The notes: generated by a model not told the origin, from the sequence alone. A stretch of DNA of 33,502 nt from Planctomycetaceae bacterium (GCA_947476295.1 CANJQC010000053.1:1-33502); one strand, 5' to 3'; counted from the stretch's first letter, positions 1 to 9,982 are shown. Made by a program: numbers and translations.

Positions 1-863
1 AGTTCCTGGCGAGTCAAGCTGCCCGGAATCGCTGTTGGACCAAATGCCGCATGCTGTAACGCCAGCGGATCCGTGGACTGCACCCAGTATCCCAGCGATG
101 TTCCCAGATCCATCAGAGGGTCTCCAATCGTCGCCATTTCCCAGTCAAGCACTGCAACGATATGGGTAAGATCCGTGTCATCCAGCATGACATTGTCATA
201 CTTGTAGTCGTTATGAATGACGCTGGCACCAGTTTCCGACGGCATGTGCTCATTCAGCCATTTCGCTACGCTGTCCATGGCGGGAACGATGGCTGTTTGT
301 GCCTGACTATAACGTTTTGTCCAGCCGGTGACCTGGCGTTGAACATAGCCTTCGGGTTTGCCCATATCCGACAATCCGGCAGCCTGATAATCAATCGCGT
401 GCAGTGCTGCAAGATTGTCGATCAGCGCGCACGACATGCGACATGCCATCTCGGCATCAATCGTCCTTCCTAGGGGCAGTTTCTTTCTCAGGATCAGACC
501 GTGACGACGCTCCATCAGATAAAACGGTGAGCCGATAATGTTTTCATCGTCGCAGTAGAGTTCCGGACGTGGTGCGGCAGAAAACACCTCGCTGAGACGC
601 GACAGCATCCGGAATTCACGGCCCATGTCATGCGCCGAGGCAACCTGGTTTCCAAATGGTGGTCGCCGAAGTATCAACTCCCTAGTGCCCAGTCGCAGCA
701 AATAGGTGAGGTTTGAATATCCATCCGGAAACTGTTCGACAGTCAGTTGTGCTCCGGAGTCGGGGAAGTTCTGGTGCAGGTAGTCAGCGAGCCGTTCCAC
801 AGGCAACTCCTCCCCCGCACGGACGGTCACCGGGCTGTTGAGATCGGTATTCATGAGAAGCAT
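1..863 (-). CDS. phosphotransferase family protein (APH fold, ACAD10/LvaA-like), C-terminus cut off by window edge
   Basis: Small-molecule kinase of the aminoglycoside-phosphotransferase fold. About 287 residues are visible before the gene runs off the left edge. The catalytic loop HNDYKYDN lies at residues 217-224 and is followed by VLDWEMATIGDP, carrying the second metal-binding Asp; the N-lobe has the LTYLLRLGTRELILRRPP segment seen in the acyl-CoA-dehydrogenase-associated branch. Proteins of this branch (N-terminal domain of ACAD10/11, LvaA of Pseudomonas) phosphorylate hydroxyacyl-CoA substrates; the substrate here is inferred. The start is uncertain: ATG at 863 or three codons in at 854, neither with a strong ribosome binding site. 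It lies about 50 bases downstream of the histidine-phosphatase gene on the same strand, so co-transcription is likely. An acyl-CoA dehydrogenase partner would be expected further left, outside the window. Confidence 0.85.
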   Translation of the reverse strand, partial: MLLMNTDLNSPVTVRAGEELPVERLADYLHQNFPDSGAQLTVEQFPDGYSNLTYLLRLGTRELILRRPPFGNQVASAHDMGREFRMLSRLSEVFSAAPRPELYCDDENIIGSPFYLMERRHGLILRKKLPLGRTIDAEMACRMSCALIDNLAALHAIDYQAAGLSDMGKPEGYVQRQVTGWTKRYSQAQTAIVPAMDSVAKWLNEHMPSETGASVIHNDYKYDNVMLDDTDLTHIVAVLDWEMATIGDPLMDLGTSLGYWVQSTDPLALQHAAFGPTAIPGSLTRQE

Positions 864-913
864 CCATCAATGAATTAGAGATAACTCAGAGCAGAGAAAG
901 CAGCCGCTTCGTT

Positions 914-1630
914 TCATCGCCAGGTCCACATTGCAGGGTCGCTGAGATGCGGAATCATGTTGAAGCTGTCGAGTGAGAAACGGTCGCGTGTGAATAAGAA
1001 TTCGGTGAGTGAGCTGTTGCGGATTCGCCAATTTAAGTCGAGGGCAGTCTGGTTCGAAACGTTCAGTGCATGCTGGACGACGCCACCAATAAAACCGCCT
1101 GACGAGAATATCACAGCTCGACATCCTTGTTCTGATTGTTCCTGGACGTGACGAATGACGCGTTCCACTCGTCCGCGAAATGCCGGCCAACTTTCGACAT
1201 CATCAGTGGGCTCTGCGATTTGCCAGTGATGCAACAGCAACTCGAACATCTTCTGGAAATCGCGCAGGCGATTCTGCTGGCCGACGCTGCAGCGGAATTC
1301 TTCCTGTAACTGAGCAAAGTCAGAATTCTGAGCAGCCAGTCGAGGAGCGAAAGATTTGAAAAGTCCATTGAGATCGTATTCGTCCAGATCCTGCAGCAGG
1401 ATCGGCTGAGGCCAGACAAAACCGGCCTGCTGATAGTCGTTTCCCGCGAGTTCGGCCGTTTGTTTCTGCCGAACTCGCGGTCCGGTATAAACACGGTTGA
1501 TACAAAGTCGCTGATCTGCCCAGTGTTTTCCCAACAGGCGAGCTTGTTGCTTGCCTAAATCAGAGAGCTGATCGTAGTCGTCGGAATCAAACGACGCCTG
1601 ACCGTGACGCACAAGAGTCAGCACACTCAT
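914..1630 (-). CDS. histidine phosphatase family (phosphoglycerate-mutase fold) protein with altered second-His site
   Basis: 238-residue cytoplasmic protein of the histidine phosphatase superfamily. The N-terminal RHG motif at residues 8-10 supplies the phospho-accepting His9, and RVRQKQTAE (52-60) matches the usual R-x-x-Q-T-A segment. Where classical members have SHGG with the second catalytic His, this protein reads FSSGGFIGG (about 175-183), so that His appears to be Ser. Phosphatase activity is therefore uncertain. The start ATG has a good ribosome binding site, GGAGA about eight bases upstream. Its first codon overlaps the stop of the upstream dehydrogenase by four bases, a sign of translational coupling. 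Its place between a CoA-type kinase and a dehydrogenase suggests a role in the same acyl-CoA pathway. Confidence 0.85.
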   Translation of the reverse strand: MSVLTLVRHGQASFDSDDYDQLSDLGKQQARLLGKHWADQRLCINRVYTGPRVRQKQTAELAGNDYQQAGFVWPQPILLQDLDEYDLNGLFKSFAPRLAAQNSDFAQLQEEFRCSVGQQNRLRDFQKMFELLLHHWQIAEPTDDVESWPAFRGRVERVIRHVQEQSEQGCRAVIFSSGGFIGGVVQHALNVSNQTALDLNWRIRNSSLTEFLFTRDRFSLDSFNMIPHLSDPAMWTWR

Positions 1631-2436
1631 TGTTTTTCTCCAAACCGATCCTGCAGACGCCGCATGCCACGCAGCCAGCGATCATAGTCACTTGCCTTGT
1701 GCCGAAAGTACTCGGCTACCTCCGGGTGCGGCAGGATCAAAAACTGTTCTGTTGCCAGACCCGCAATGACAGCTTCAGCCACATCTTCCGGTTCGAGTGC
1801 CGTTTCCTGGATATGTTCCGCGATGCCCCCGGTTGTCTGGTACAGCATATCCGTGCGAACTCCCTGAGGACACAGGCACGAGACCTTGATGCCGTCTGCA
1901 CGATGCGTAATAGATAACCATTCCGCGAACCCGACTGCGGCGTGCTTCGTCACCGAGTACGGAGCCGATCCGAGTTGCGTCAGCAGTCCTGCTGCCGATG
2001 CAGTCTGCAGCAGGTAACCCTCGCCACGAGCAATCATGCCGGGCAATACGGCGCGTGCAGCATAAACATGAGACATCACATTCACTTCCCAGATACGCTG
2101 CCACTCTGTATCCGGAGCTTCTGCACCGCCCATCAGGATAATGCCGGCATTCGAACAAAAGAGATCAATCGGTCCCAGTTCGGATGTTGCGACTTTTACA
2201 AGATGCTGCAAATCGTGTTCAACACTGACATCGGTTTTGACAGCCATGCCACCGATACTTGTGGCGACTTCGTAGGCGAGTGTTTCGTTCAAATCGGAGA
2301 CAACGACCGCGCGAGCACCTTCAGCAGCGAATCGCTGACAAAGTGCCTTGCCGATGCCGCTGCCTCCTCCGGTCACCACGATAACCTTGTCACGAACTTC
2401 CATCAAACGGGCCTTTGCTCCTAGTTTCGTATGCAT
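1627..2436 (-). CDS. SDR family NAD(P)-dependent oxidoreductase
   Basis: Classical short-chain dehydrogenase/reductase, 269 residues as drawn. The cofactor motif TGGGSGIG is at residues 22-29, NAG at 96-98, the catalytic Ser at about 147 and the YxxxK pair at Tyr160/Lys164 (YSVTK). Asp38 after the second beta strand (VVSDLN) suggests NAD preference, which is an inference. Two starts are possible: ATG at 2436 with GGGAG very close upstream, or ATG at 2403 (MEVRDKV), which gives an N-terminus closer to typical family members; the longer form adds only eleven residues. It is the first gene of a minus-strand cluster of three, overlapping the next by four bases. The likely role is oxidation or reduction of a hydroxyacyl or ketoacyl intermediate. 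Confidence 0.88.
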   Translation of the reverse strand: MHTKLGAKARLMEVRDKVIVVTGGGSGIGKALCQRFAAEGARAVVVSDLNETLAYEVATSIGGMAVKTDVSVEHDLQHLVKVATSELGPIDLFCSNAGIILMGGAEAPDTEWQRIWEVNVMSHVYAARAVLPGMIARGEGYLLQTASAAGLLTQLGSAPYSVTKHAAVGFAEWLSITHRADGIKVSCLCPQGVRTDMLYQTTGGIAEHIQETALEPEDVAEAVIAGLATEQFLILPHPEVAEYFRHKASDYDRWLRGMRRLQDRFGEKQ

Positions 2437-2611
2437 TAACTCCCAACGCTAACGGCTCATCGTACCACACATCGTTATTGACGCATCAGAGTCCGATCCA
2501 GTTCGTACGCCAGTCAGGAAAATTTGCCGCACTGAACGCTGCTGTCTTTTTTGCGGATATAACGGTAAAAAGCTAACAAGTGCGTATGGAGACATCGTTG
2601 TCAGGAATGCG

Positions 2612-5095
2612 ATGTTCTCCGTAACTTCATCCTGCTCGGCCCACTTCAAAGCAAAAATCATGATGCCGTCAACGAATCCAGTGTGGCCTTCGAAAATAAT
2701 GTGGAACGGCAGCAGCAGTGAAGAAGGACTGCGGAATTCTAGGCACCTTTACGAATGGCGATCAGCCTTTGCTGTTCTGGGAATCGCTCTGCTCACACTG
2801 GTCACAGATAAAGCATCAGCCATCGATCTCAGCAAAGCGGTGATCCAGTCGCTGCCTGGAAGTCCTGCCGTTGCTTCCCGCTTTCTCGCGGAGCAAATTG
2901 GCAAACGCACGGGTATTTCTGAAATACAGATTCTACAGACCAGCGAACTGAAGCCAGTGGCTGGGATCGCTCTGGAGCTGTCTTCAGATTCGGGCCTGGC
3001 TGCAGAGGGCTATTCGATTCAGATCCGAAACATCGGTGGCGTTTCGGTGTTGCATGTCCGGGGTGCTGACCCGCGTGGTGTACTTTTTGGCGCAGGCCGG
3101 CTGATCCGTGAGCTGAGTTTGCGGCCAGGCAGCATTCAGGTGGAAAACAACCTGGCGATCACATCGTCGCCCAGGTATCCCATCCGAGGCCACCAGCTCG
3201 GTTACCGCAACACTGCAAACACGTACGATGCATGGGATGTCGAAACCTACCGCACGTACATTGAAGATCTGGCACTCTTCGGCACCAATACGATTGAACT
3301 CATTCCATTGCTTGAGCAGGGCGTACGCGACAGTCTGTTGATGAAGGAAGACCCGTGGACGATGAACGTCAAGGTGGCTGAGATCGTTACCGACCTAGGG
3401 CTTGATTTCTGGCTCTGGATACCAGCCACCGAAGACCTCACTTTGCCGAATCTGGCGCAGGAAGGGCTGCGTAAACGCCGCCAGCTTTTCGAAAGCATGA
3501 AGCACATCGACGCGGTTTTCGTTCCGGGTGGTGACGATGGCAGCAACGATGCACGGGTGCTCATTCCGTGGCTTGAACAACTCGCCTCAGAGCTGCATCA
3601 GGTCCATCCCGAGGCAACATTATGGATTTCGCACCAGACTTTTGCCCACGAGGAACTTGAGTATTTCTTCAACTACCTACACGAAAAACAGCCGACCTGG
3701 CTGGAGGGAGTTGTTTACGGACCGTGGACGGAAATGTCGCTGGAGGAAACTCGACGACGCACTCCTTCGCGGTACAAAATGCGGCGGTACCCCGACATTA
3801 CCCACAATGTCCGCTGTGAGTACCTCGTTCCCAGCTGGGACCGCGCCTTCGCTCACACGCTGGGCCGCGAGGCGGTCTGCCCGCGTCCCCTCGAGATGGC
3901 CAGCACACACAATCTTTACGCCCCATTGGCCGACGGCTTTGTCACTTATTCCGACGGAGCGCATGACGACCTGAACAAGATTATCTGGAGTGCGCGCGGC
4001 TGGGATCCAGATGCGAAGCCAGAGCAGATTGTCAGGGAATATAGTAAAGTCTTTTTCGGTGACGATGCCGCAGAAACGGGGATGCGTGCGCTGATCGGAC
4101 TGGAGACGAACTGGCAGGGACCGGTGGAAGAAAACGCTGCAATCCTGGAGACACTCCAACTCTGGCGCGAGTTGGAAAAGTCGCTGCTGGTGGATGGTCG
4201 AAACTGGCGATGGCAAATGTATGCCATGCGGGCCACGTATGATGCCTATGTTCGGGCCAGACAGATTTCGGCGGACAGGCAGGAAAAGAAGGCGCTCACG
4301 GCTCTGGCGAATGCGGCTGAAACGGGCATCCCAACGGCATTGGCAACCGCACGCGCCGCACTGGCAACTGAGTCCGACGCTACGGCCGCGAATCTGCGCC
4401 ACGAAGTCGAGACGTTCGGTTCGCAATTGCGGGAGAGCATCGGCTTTCAGCTGAGTACCGAAGCCCCGTATCTTGCAAGCAATTCGGAGCGTGGCGCTGT
4501 GCTTGACTATCTCGATCAGCCACTGAACGAACGAACCTGGCTTGAAGCCCGCTTCCGACAGATCGAATCGGAACAAAATCCGACTCAGCAACTGACCATG
4601 ATTCAGGAAATCGTCAACTGGGAGAACCCCGGCCCCGGCGGCTTCTACGATGACCTTGGGAACATCCGCAGTCAGCCTCATCTGGTGCGTCAGAAGCTGC
4701 AGGCCGCAGATCCGGGTGGAGTCGCGTCACCTCGCATCGATTTCAGCCAGGCGATGGACAACAAAAGTCATACGCTGAGCGACCAGCGTCTGTCGTGGCA
4801 CGACGTTGTGGAGACATTGTATGGAACGCCGCTGCGGATGCATTACGCAGACCTGGATCCGACAGCCCAATACCGCCTCCGTGTCACGTACTCGGGGCGT
4901 TACAACGCCACAATGACACTCACCGCAGACGGGGCCCATGAAATCCATAAGGCACTACCTCAACCCAGGCCAGTCTGGCCTGTGGAATTCAGTATCCCAC
5001 AAACCGCTACGGCGGATGGTCTGCTCGACCTTGAGTGGAATCTTGTCAGCGGTCGCGGTTGTCAGGTGGGTGAGGTTTGGTTAATCAGAGAGTAA
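2612..5095 (+). CDS. large exported glycoside-hydrolase-like protein (GH20/GH67-type N-domain plus barrel)
   Basis: 827 residues. A hydrophobic stretch at about 51-65 ending in KASA looks like a signal peptide cleaved near residue 70, so the long N-terminus may be overcalled; in-frame ATGs at 2660, 2663 and 2699 are alternatives. The ATG at 2612 has CAGGA seven bases upstream. Residues about 80-190 resemble the small domain preceding the barrel in GH20/GH67 enzymes (GADPRGVLFGAGRLIREL). From about 190 a TIM-barrel-like region follows (DLALFGTNTIELIPL), with an acidic VFVPGGDDG loop near 300-310. The remainder is helical, then a beta-rich C-terminus that could bind carbohydrate. I cannot assign a numbered GH family or name the catalytic acids with certainty. 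It stands alone between the dehydrogenase cluster and the DUF1501 gene. Confidence 0.6.
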   Translation: MFSVTSSCSAHFKAKIMMPSTNPVWPSKIMWNGSSSEEGLRNSRHLYEWRSAFAVLGIALLTLVTDKASAIDLSKAVIQSLPGSPAVASRFLAEQIGKRTGISEIQILQTSELKPVAGIALELSSDSGLAAEGYSIQIRNIGGVSVLHVRGADPRGVLFGAGRLIRELSLRPGSIQVENNLAITSSPRYPIRGHQLGYRNTANTYDAWDVETYRTYIEDLALFGTNTIELIPLLEQGVRDSLLMKEDPWTMNVKVAEIVTDLGLDFWLWIPATEDLTLPNLAQEGLRKRRQLFESMKHIDAVFVPGGDDGSNDARVLIPWLEQLASELHQVHPEATLWISHQTFAHEELEYFFNYLHEKQPTWLEGVVYGPWTEMSLEETRRRTPSRYKMRRYPDITHNVRCEYLVPSWDRAFAHTLGREAVCPRPLEMASTHNLYAPLADGFVTYSDGAHDDLNKIIWSARGWDPDAKPEQIVREYSKVFFGDDAAETGMRALIGLETNWQGPVEENAAILETLQLWRELEKSLLVDGRNWRWQMYAMRATYDAYVRARQISADRQEKKALTALANAAETGIPTALATARAALATESDATAANLRHEVETFGSQLRESIGFQLSTEAPYLASNSERGAVLDYLDQPLNERTWLEARFRQIESEQNPTQQLTMIQEIVNWENPGPGGFYDDLGNIRSQPHLVRQKLQAADPGGVASPRIDFSQAMDNKSHTLSDQRLSWHDVVETLYGTPLRMHYADLDPTAQYRLRVTYSGRYNATMTLTADGAHEIHKALPQPRPVWPVEFSIPQTATADGLLDLEWNLVSGRGCQVGEVWLIRE

Positions 5096-5187
5096 CGGCC
5101 AGCCGTTTGACTGGAACTCAAAGAGAAACGTAATGCGTGGAGGATCGCGTCGCTTCGGCATTCACCCTTACGGAGACAACAGGTCGT

Positions 5188-6600
5188 TCAGCCGAGGAGT
5201 TCCTGCACCACATGGCCGCCAACGTCTGTTAACCGAAAGTCACGGCCTTGAAAACGGTAGGTGAGTCGCTTGTGATCCAGCCCCAGCAGATGCAGGAGCG
5301 TGGCCTGGATGTCGTGAACATGAATGGGTGACGTGACAGGAAAGCAACCCAATTCGTCAGTTTCACCCAAGGTCTGGCCGGCGCGGATGCCGCCGCCGGC
5401 CAGCCACATGGTGAACGCTGCAATCTGATGGTCACGGCCGATGCCCGCGGTGGGTGACTTTTGACCGACGGCAGTGCGGCCGAATTCGCCGCCCCAAACG
5501 ACGAGAGTCTCGTCCAGCAGCCCACGATCTTTTAGGTCGGCGAGCAATGCCGCACAGGCGCGATCGGTCTGACCGCACATGGCGCTCAGACCTTGGCCGA
5601 GATTGCTGTGGTGATCCCAGTCGCCGTGACACAGATGGACGAACCGCACGCCTCGTTCGATCAGCCGCCGAGCCAAAAGACAGTTTCGCGCGAACGAGGG
5701 CTGTACGGGGTCGACCCCGTACCGTGCCAGCGTACTTGCAGTCTCGTGCTGCAAGCCAATCGCCTCGGGTGCCGTTTTGCTCAGCCGCCCGGCCAGATCA
5801 TACGCGGCATTGCGAGCCACGGTTTCAGGGTCGCCAGTGAGCCGATGGTGAATCGAATTGAGTTTGCGAACGGCGTCGATTACCTGCGCCTGGTCCGCGT
5901 CGGCAAAGTTTGTCGGGGGTGACAAGTTCAAAATCGGATCAGCGCTGTCGCGCAGCGCTACGCCTTGGTAGGCGGACGACAAAAAGCCTGCGGCGTAAAT
6001 CGAGCCCTTGGTTCGTGGCCGCATACCCGACTGTAACACCACGTAACCGGGCAGGTCGCGAGATTCGCTGCCCAAGCCGTAATTCACCCAGGCGCCAAGG
6101 CTTGGTCGGCCGAACTGACGCGTCCCCGTGTGCCAGAAGACTTCGGCCGGATGGTGGGGTATCTCCTCGGTCTGCACTGTCTTGACGATTGCCAGGTCAT
6201 CGACAACGCCCGCAGTGTGCGGCAGCAGATCTGAGACCTCGGCACCCGAGTCGCCGTAGCGTCGGAATTTTACATGCGTCCCCAGGAGGTTTGGCCGCTC
6301 CTCTGTGATCTGTGCGAATTTCATCCTTGCGAGGTGCTCGTCGCCGATCGGCCGGCCATCGAGTTCGCGGAGCTTCGGCTTATCGTCGAAGAGATCGAGC
6401 TGACTCGGACCGCCAAGCATGAACAGGAAGATCACTCGTTTGGCTCTGGCTGGAAAGTGCGGAGGTCGCGGCGTCAGCGGTGACGGATCAAGTTCGCCAG
6501 CAAGAATCGGCGCGCTGGCGAGACCCGCCAACCCCGCAAGACCGAACAGGCCCTCGCCAAGGAAGTGGCGGCGGTGATAATGAATGGCTTTGGTTGGCAT
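5188..6600 (-). CDS. DUF1501 domain-containing protein, Tat-exported
   Basis: 470 residues from ATG at 6600. The N-terminus MPTKAIHYHRRHFLGEG followed by a Gly/Leu/Ala-rich stretch is a twin-arginine signal, typical of DUF1501 proteins. A start at 6636 is also open, but 6600 is preferred because GGAGGAA lies about seven to thirteen bases upstream. Family hallmarks include KRVIFLFMLGGPSQLDLFD, the HTGTRQFGRPSLGAWVNYGLG region, HGDWDHHSN and TLVVWGGEFGRT. DUF1501 proteins are sulfatase-like in fold and nearly always paired with DUF1549/DUF1553 cytochrome proteins in planctomycetes; here the partner gene ends only 88 bases upstream. The biochemical function of the pair is not established, although a periplasmic role in processing complex substrates is often assumed. 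Confidence 0.9.
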   Translation of the reverse strand: MPTKAIHYHRRHFLGEGLFGLAGLAGLASAPILAGELDPSPLTPRPPHFPARAKRVIFLFMLGGPSQLDLFDDKPKLRELDGRPIGDEHLARMKFAQITEERPNLLGTHVKFRRYGDSGAEVSDLLPHTAGVVDDLAIVKTVQTEEIPHHPAEVFWHTGTRQFGRPSLGAWVNYGLGSESRDLPGYVVLQSGMRPRTKGSIYAAGFLSSAYQGVALRDSADPILNLSPPTNFADADQAQVIDAVRKLNSIHHRLTGDPETVARNAAYDLAGRLSKTAPEAIGLQHETASTLARYGVDPVQPSFARNCLLARRLIERGVRFVHLCHGDWDHHSNLGQGLSAMCGQTDRACAALLADLKDRGLLDETLVVWGGEFGRTAVGQKSPTAGIGRDHQIAAFTMWLAGGGIRAGQTLGETDELGCFPVTSPIHVHDIQATLLHLLGLDHKRLTYRFQGRDFRLTDVGGHVVQELLG

Positions 6601-6687
6601 CGGACGGTTCCTCCGCGGCAGCTCAGGCAGGGCCATGACGGGCGAGTTGCATGAGTCGTGGTGATTTTGCAGTCAGGTTATAGGTCG

Positions 6688-8988
6688 TCATTCTCGGGTC
6701 ACGAATTCATCGAGGTTGAGCAGCACTCGACAAACTTGTGTCCAGGCCGCCTGGTCAACCGATTCCACGGCTGACGCCGTGTTCGATGCGGCAAAGCGAA
6801 TACGGACGGCGGCCAACACGTTTGCCAGCGGTGGCCGCTCTTCGGCCGTGGGCGCGCGGCCGAGGCACAGGCGGAAGGCTCGGTCGAGTCGCTCGTCGCC
6901 GTCCGACGCTTCGTGCATCACGCGACCCGCCAGCGCCTCGGCGCACTCGGCAAAAGTGGGATCGTTCAGCAGCGTGAGCGCCTGCAATGGCGTGTTGGAA
7001 GACCGGCGACGCGTGCAGGCAGTGAGCGAGTCGGGAGCATCGAACGTTTGCAGGAACGGATGTGGTGTGAGCCGCCAATAGTGCGTGTACATGCTGCGGC
7101 GGTAGCGGTCGGCCCCGGGACTCGCGATCCATTCCGCCGGCGTGGCACGGCCGAGCATAACTCCCTCGTGCTGATATGGAAATACGCTCGGTCCACCGAG
7201 CTTCGGCGACCACAGGCCGCTTGCGGCCAACGCCGAGTCGCGGATGGCCTCCGCTTCGAGCCGAAGCCGTGACTGTCTGGCGAGCAGCTGGTTTTCCGGA
7301 TCGATCTCTTCTAAGTCAGCCTGGCGGTCCGACGACTGGCGGTATGTGGCCGAGCCAACGATCAGCCGATGCAGCGACTTCAATCGCCAGCCCCCATTGA
7401 CAAACTCAGTGGCCAGCCAATCGAGCAATTCAGGATGCGACGGTCTCGCCCCCTGCACACCAAAATCATTCTCCGTCTCGACGAGACCTTGCCCGAAAAA
7501 CCGCTGCCAGATGCGATTGACGGTGACGCGTGGCGTAAGCGGTTGCTGAGACGAGATGAGCCAGCGTGCAAAGTCGAGCCGCGTGCGTTGCCCTGTCGGT
7601 AAAGGCGGCAGGACATCGGGCACGTCAGGTGTCACCGCCTCGCCCGGCTGGGTGTACTCGCCGCGTATAAAAGTCGTCGTGGGACGCGATGCCACCGGTG
7701 TGACAAGCACCGGCGCCATGTCGAGTTGCGGAATCTGAGTTTTCAGCAAGTCGATCATCTGCGATCGCTCCTGGTGGCCGGGATCTTTGACCGCAGTCCC
7801 AGCGGCGAATTTTGCCGCATACAGATCGCGCTCGGAGACGAGCGCCGCAAGGTGCGCCCGCAGCGCATCGCGACTGGCCAATTGATCGGGCGGGGCTAAT
7901 TCCAGGACCGATTCGTCGGCCGCATTGAAAAATGCAAACATTTCATAGTACTCGCGCTGGCTGAGTGGATCGAATTTGTGTGCATGGCATTGGGCGCAGC
8001 CCAGTGTCAAACCCAAAAAAACGGTTCCGATCGTATTCACTCGTTCGACCACCGCGTCAAGTCGAGCCGGTTCGCTGCCGCCATCCTGCGGCCCGTTAAG
8101 CAAGAACCCGGTCGCGATCCGGTCGGCGGTCGAAGCACCTGGCAGCAGATCACCGGCAAGCTGCCTGACGGTGAACTCGTCGAACGGCACGTCATCATTG
8201 ATCGCCTCGATCACCCAGTCGCGATATTTCCATATCGAGCGTGGCGCGTCGGTCTCGAAGCCTGTGCTGTCAGCATAGCGGGCGGCGTCGAGCCAGTGTC
8301 TCCCCCAGCGTTCACCGTAATGGGGCGATGCGAGCAGCCGCTCGACCACGCGATCCCAGGAATCGGCCTTCTCGTCGGCTAGAAACGCGGCTGCCTCGTC
8401 CGGCGTGGGAGGCAAGCCGGTGAGGTCGAGTGTCACGCGGCGGAGCAGTGTTTGTTTGGCCGCCTCGGCAGCAGGTCGTAGGGCTGTGTGTTTCAGTCGT
8501 GCTAGGACGAAGTTATCAATCGCGTTGCGAGGCCAGGCTCCGTCGTTAACCCGAGGAACCTCCGGGCGCCGCAGCGTCTCGAAAGCCCAATGGCCACCCC
8601 AGACAGCACCTTCGTTCACCCAACGCCGGAGTAACTCGATTTCGTGGGCGCTCAATTTTCGGTTCGAATCCGCCGGAGGCATCCGTTCCTTGGGGTCCTG
8701 GCTACTGACCCGCTGCACGAGCTCGCTCTGCCCGCCGTTCCCCGGTTCAATGACCGGGCGGTCTGCGCGAAGTGCCCCTTCGCGAATATCCAACCGCAAT
8801 TCAGCCTGCCTAGATTGGTCGTCTGGCCCATGACAATGGAAGCACTTCGACGACAAGATCGGCAATACGTCGCGGTTGAAGTCGACTCGCTCCGGCGACT
8901 GAGCGTATGTCGCCGCAGAGCAATACCACACGGTCGCAATCACTGCGTACCGTGCGGCATGTGTACGAATAGGTGGTATCTCACGCAT
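6688..8988 (-). CDS. PSD1 and planctomycete cytochrome C domain-containing protein (DUF1549/DUF1553)
   Basis: 766 residues from the ATG at 8988; ATG at 9003 is an alternative. The open frame continues upstream to about 9354, but that part is a transposase remnant, not native protein. After a signal peptide ([14 protein letters not shown]) comes the PSCyt1 domain with heme motif CFHCH at residues 49-53. Next is DUF1549 ([35 protein letters not shown]), then a second CxxCH ([11 protein letters not shown]) and DUF1553 ([31 protein letters not shown]). The C-terminus is the usual [14 protein letters not shown]. These are exported, presumably membrane-associated c-type cytochrome proteins of unknown reaction. 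It forms the standard two-gene unit with the downstream DUF1501 gene. At 766 residues it is a compact member, without LamG. Confidence 0.9.
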   Translation of the reverse strand: MREIPPIRTHAARYAVIATVWYCSAATYAQSPERVDFNRDVLPILSSKCFHCHGPDDQSRQAELRLDIREGALRADRPVIEPGNGGQSELVQRVSSQDPKERMPPADSNRKLSAHEIELLRRWVNEGAVWGGHWAFETLRRPEVPRVNDGAWPRNAIDNFVLARLKHTALRPAAEAAKQTLLRRVTLDLTGLPPTPDEAAAFLADEKADSWDRVVERLLASPHYGERWGRHWLDAARYADSTGFETDAPRSIWKYRDWVIEAINDDVPFDEFTVRQLAGDLLPGASTADRIATGFLLNGPQDGGSEPARLDAVVERVNTIGTVFLGLTLGCAQCHAHKFDPLSQREYYEMFAFFNAADESVLELAPPDQLASRDALRAHLAALVSERDLYAAKFAAGTAVKDPGHQERSQMIDLLKTQIPQLDMAPVLVTPVASRPTTTFIRGEYTQPGEAVTPDVPDVLPPLPTGQRTRLDFARWLISSQQPLTPRVTVNRIWQRFFGQGLVETENDFGVQGARPSHPELLDWLATEFVNGGWRLKSLHRLIVGSATYRQSSDRQADLEEIDPENQLLARQSRLRLEAEAIRDSALAASGLWSPKLGGPSVFPYQHEGVMLGRATPAEWIASPGADRYRRSMYTHYWRLTPHPFLQTFDAPDSLTACTRRRSSNTPLQALTLLNDPTFAECAEALAGRVMHEASDGDERLDRAFRLCLGRAPTAEERPPLANVLAAVRIRFAASNTASAVESVDQAAWTQVCRVLLNLDEFVTRE

Positions 8989-8997
8989 GATAGTTTG

Positions 8998-9300
8998 CAG
9001 CATGGCAGATATCCTCAGAGCGTGTTTCCGCAGGCATTTTGTGTGCGGAAACCGCAGGGATTTTCTGGAGTTCAGTTTTAATTTGTGGTTGAATCCCTCA
9101 ACAACCCCCGACGATAACGCTCCATCTGCACGGGACCAGTGCAGAACCAGTTCGTGTTGGTTACGTAGAGTCTCTGCCATCGCTTGTAAAGGTTCGATCC
9201 AGCTCCGCATGTCTCGCGTACACCAACCGTCAAGGGAGCATCCAGCCCAACCGGCTGAGCAGTACGTCCAGAATCGCTGGAAGTCCTCTCGCATCAGATA
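8998..9300 (-). mobile_element. decayed 3' end of an ISL3-type transposase
   Basis: The translation starting YLMREDFQRFWTY and continuing through WAGCSLDGWCTRDMRS and SSGVVEGFNHKLKL matches the C-terminal part of ISL3-family DDE transposases, including the last catalytic Glu in VEGFNHK. Only about 100 codons remain. After KLNSRK the expected GFRT segment continues in a different reading frame (CGFRT, then a TGA stop, then GYLP), so there is a frameshift as well as a 5' deletion. An in-frame TGA at 9355-9357 marks the upstream limit of the open frame. No inverted terminal repeats were recognised. The remnant abuts the start of the PSD1 gene and happens to be in frame with it. Confidence 0.75.
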
Positions 9301-9438
9301 GCTGCGGACACATGATGGACAGTCGAACGCACCTGATTGACTGGAATAAATCGATCATTTTGCATGGCTCAATTCCCCTGCTTTTGCGCACGCGAGTCCC
9401 ACCGGACAAGAATTCAACGGCCAAACGGCGGTCGATGT

Positions 9439-9900
9439 TCACTTATGCGGCGAGTAATCAGTTGGCGTCATGTACACGGACTCTACTTTCTCGACCAGCT
9501 TGCCATCGCGCTGAGTTTCTTCGGCGACTTTCTGCCATTCCGGATCTTCACGAAACGCCTTCCATGACGCATCGGCGCTGGCTTTGTCCTTGTGAGCGAT
9601 GACGTAGATCAGCGTGTTTGGCTTGTCCACAGGAGTCCAGTACATGATGTTCTTCATGCCGTGCTTTTCGAACAGCGTCATGGTGTGATTCCGAAAACGG
9701 GCATTGAGTGCATCCAGTTTTCCTTCCGGCGTGTAGTACGTTCGAAGTTCATACAGCATTGGTTCTTCCTTTGCGGCAGTTTCCGTGTCGACCTTCTTTT
9801 TATCTTCAGCCAATCCAGATTGACGAGTGTCGAAATGAGAAACAGCAAGAGCGACGGCGATCCCACAGGCGAGACCGGACCAGAATTGAAATCGGTTCAT
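9439..9900 (-). CDS. NIPSNAP family protein with N-terminal signal or anchor
   Basis: 153 residues. The N-terminus (WSGLACGIAVALAVSHF) is a signal peptide or membrane anchor, followed by a charged linker. From residue about 48 the NIPSNAP ferredoxin-like domain begins: MLYELRTYYTPEGKLDALNARF, then HGMKNIMYWTP, and the characteristic WKAFREDPEWQKVAEE. The start has AGGA seven bases upstream. NIPSNAP proteins are small alpha/beta-barrel dimers of uncertain function; planctomycetes often have exported versions. It is transcribed away from the terpene cyclase and upstream of the transposase remnant that separates it from the PSD1/DUF1501 pair, so an original operon with those genes is possible. 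Confidence 0.9.
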   Translation of the reverse strand: MNRFQFWSGLACGIAVALAVSHFDTRQSGLAEDKKKVDTETAAKEEPMLYELRTYYTPEGKLDALNARFRNHTMTLFEKHGMKNIMYWTPVDKPNTLIYVIAHKDKASADASWKAFREDPEWQKVAEETQRDGKLVEKVESVYMTPTDYSPHK

Positions 9901-9982
9901 GGCATGTTCCTGAAAATGAATTCTACGTGTGCAACGTGCCGTCGCAGTCTAACATAACGGACACGACGGCGACGAGTGACTG

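Noticed and set aside
3677-4681. Minus-strand open frame of 334 codons
   Set aside because: It is antisense to the glycoside-hydrolase-like gene and has no domain features.
8660-8671. GGTTCGAATCC, similar to a tRNA T-arm
   Set aside because: It lies inside the well-supported PSD1 coding sequence and the surrounding bases do not form an acceptor stem or anticodon arm.
9186-9196. GGTTCGATCC, another T-arm-like string
   Set aside because: It falls in the transposase remnant and no cloverleaf could be built around it.
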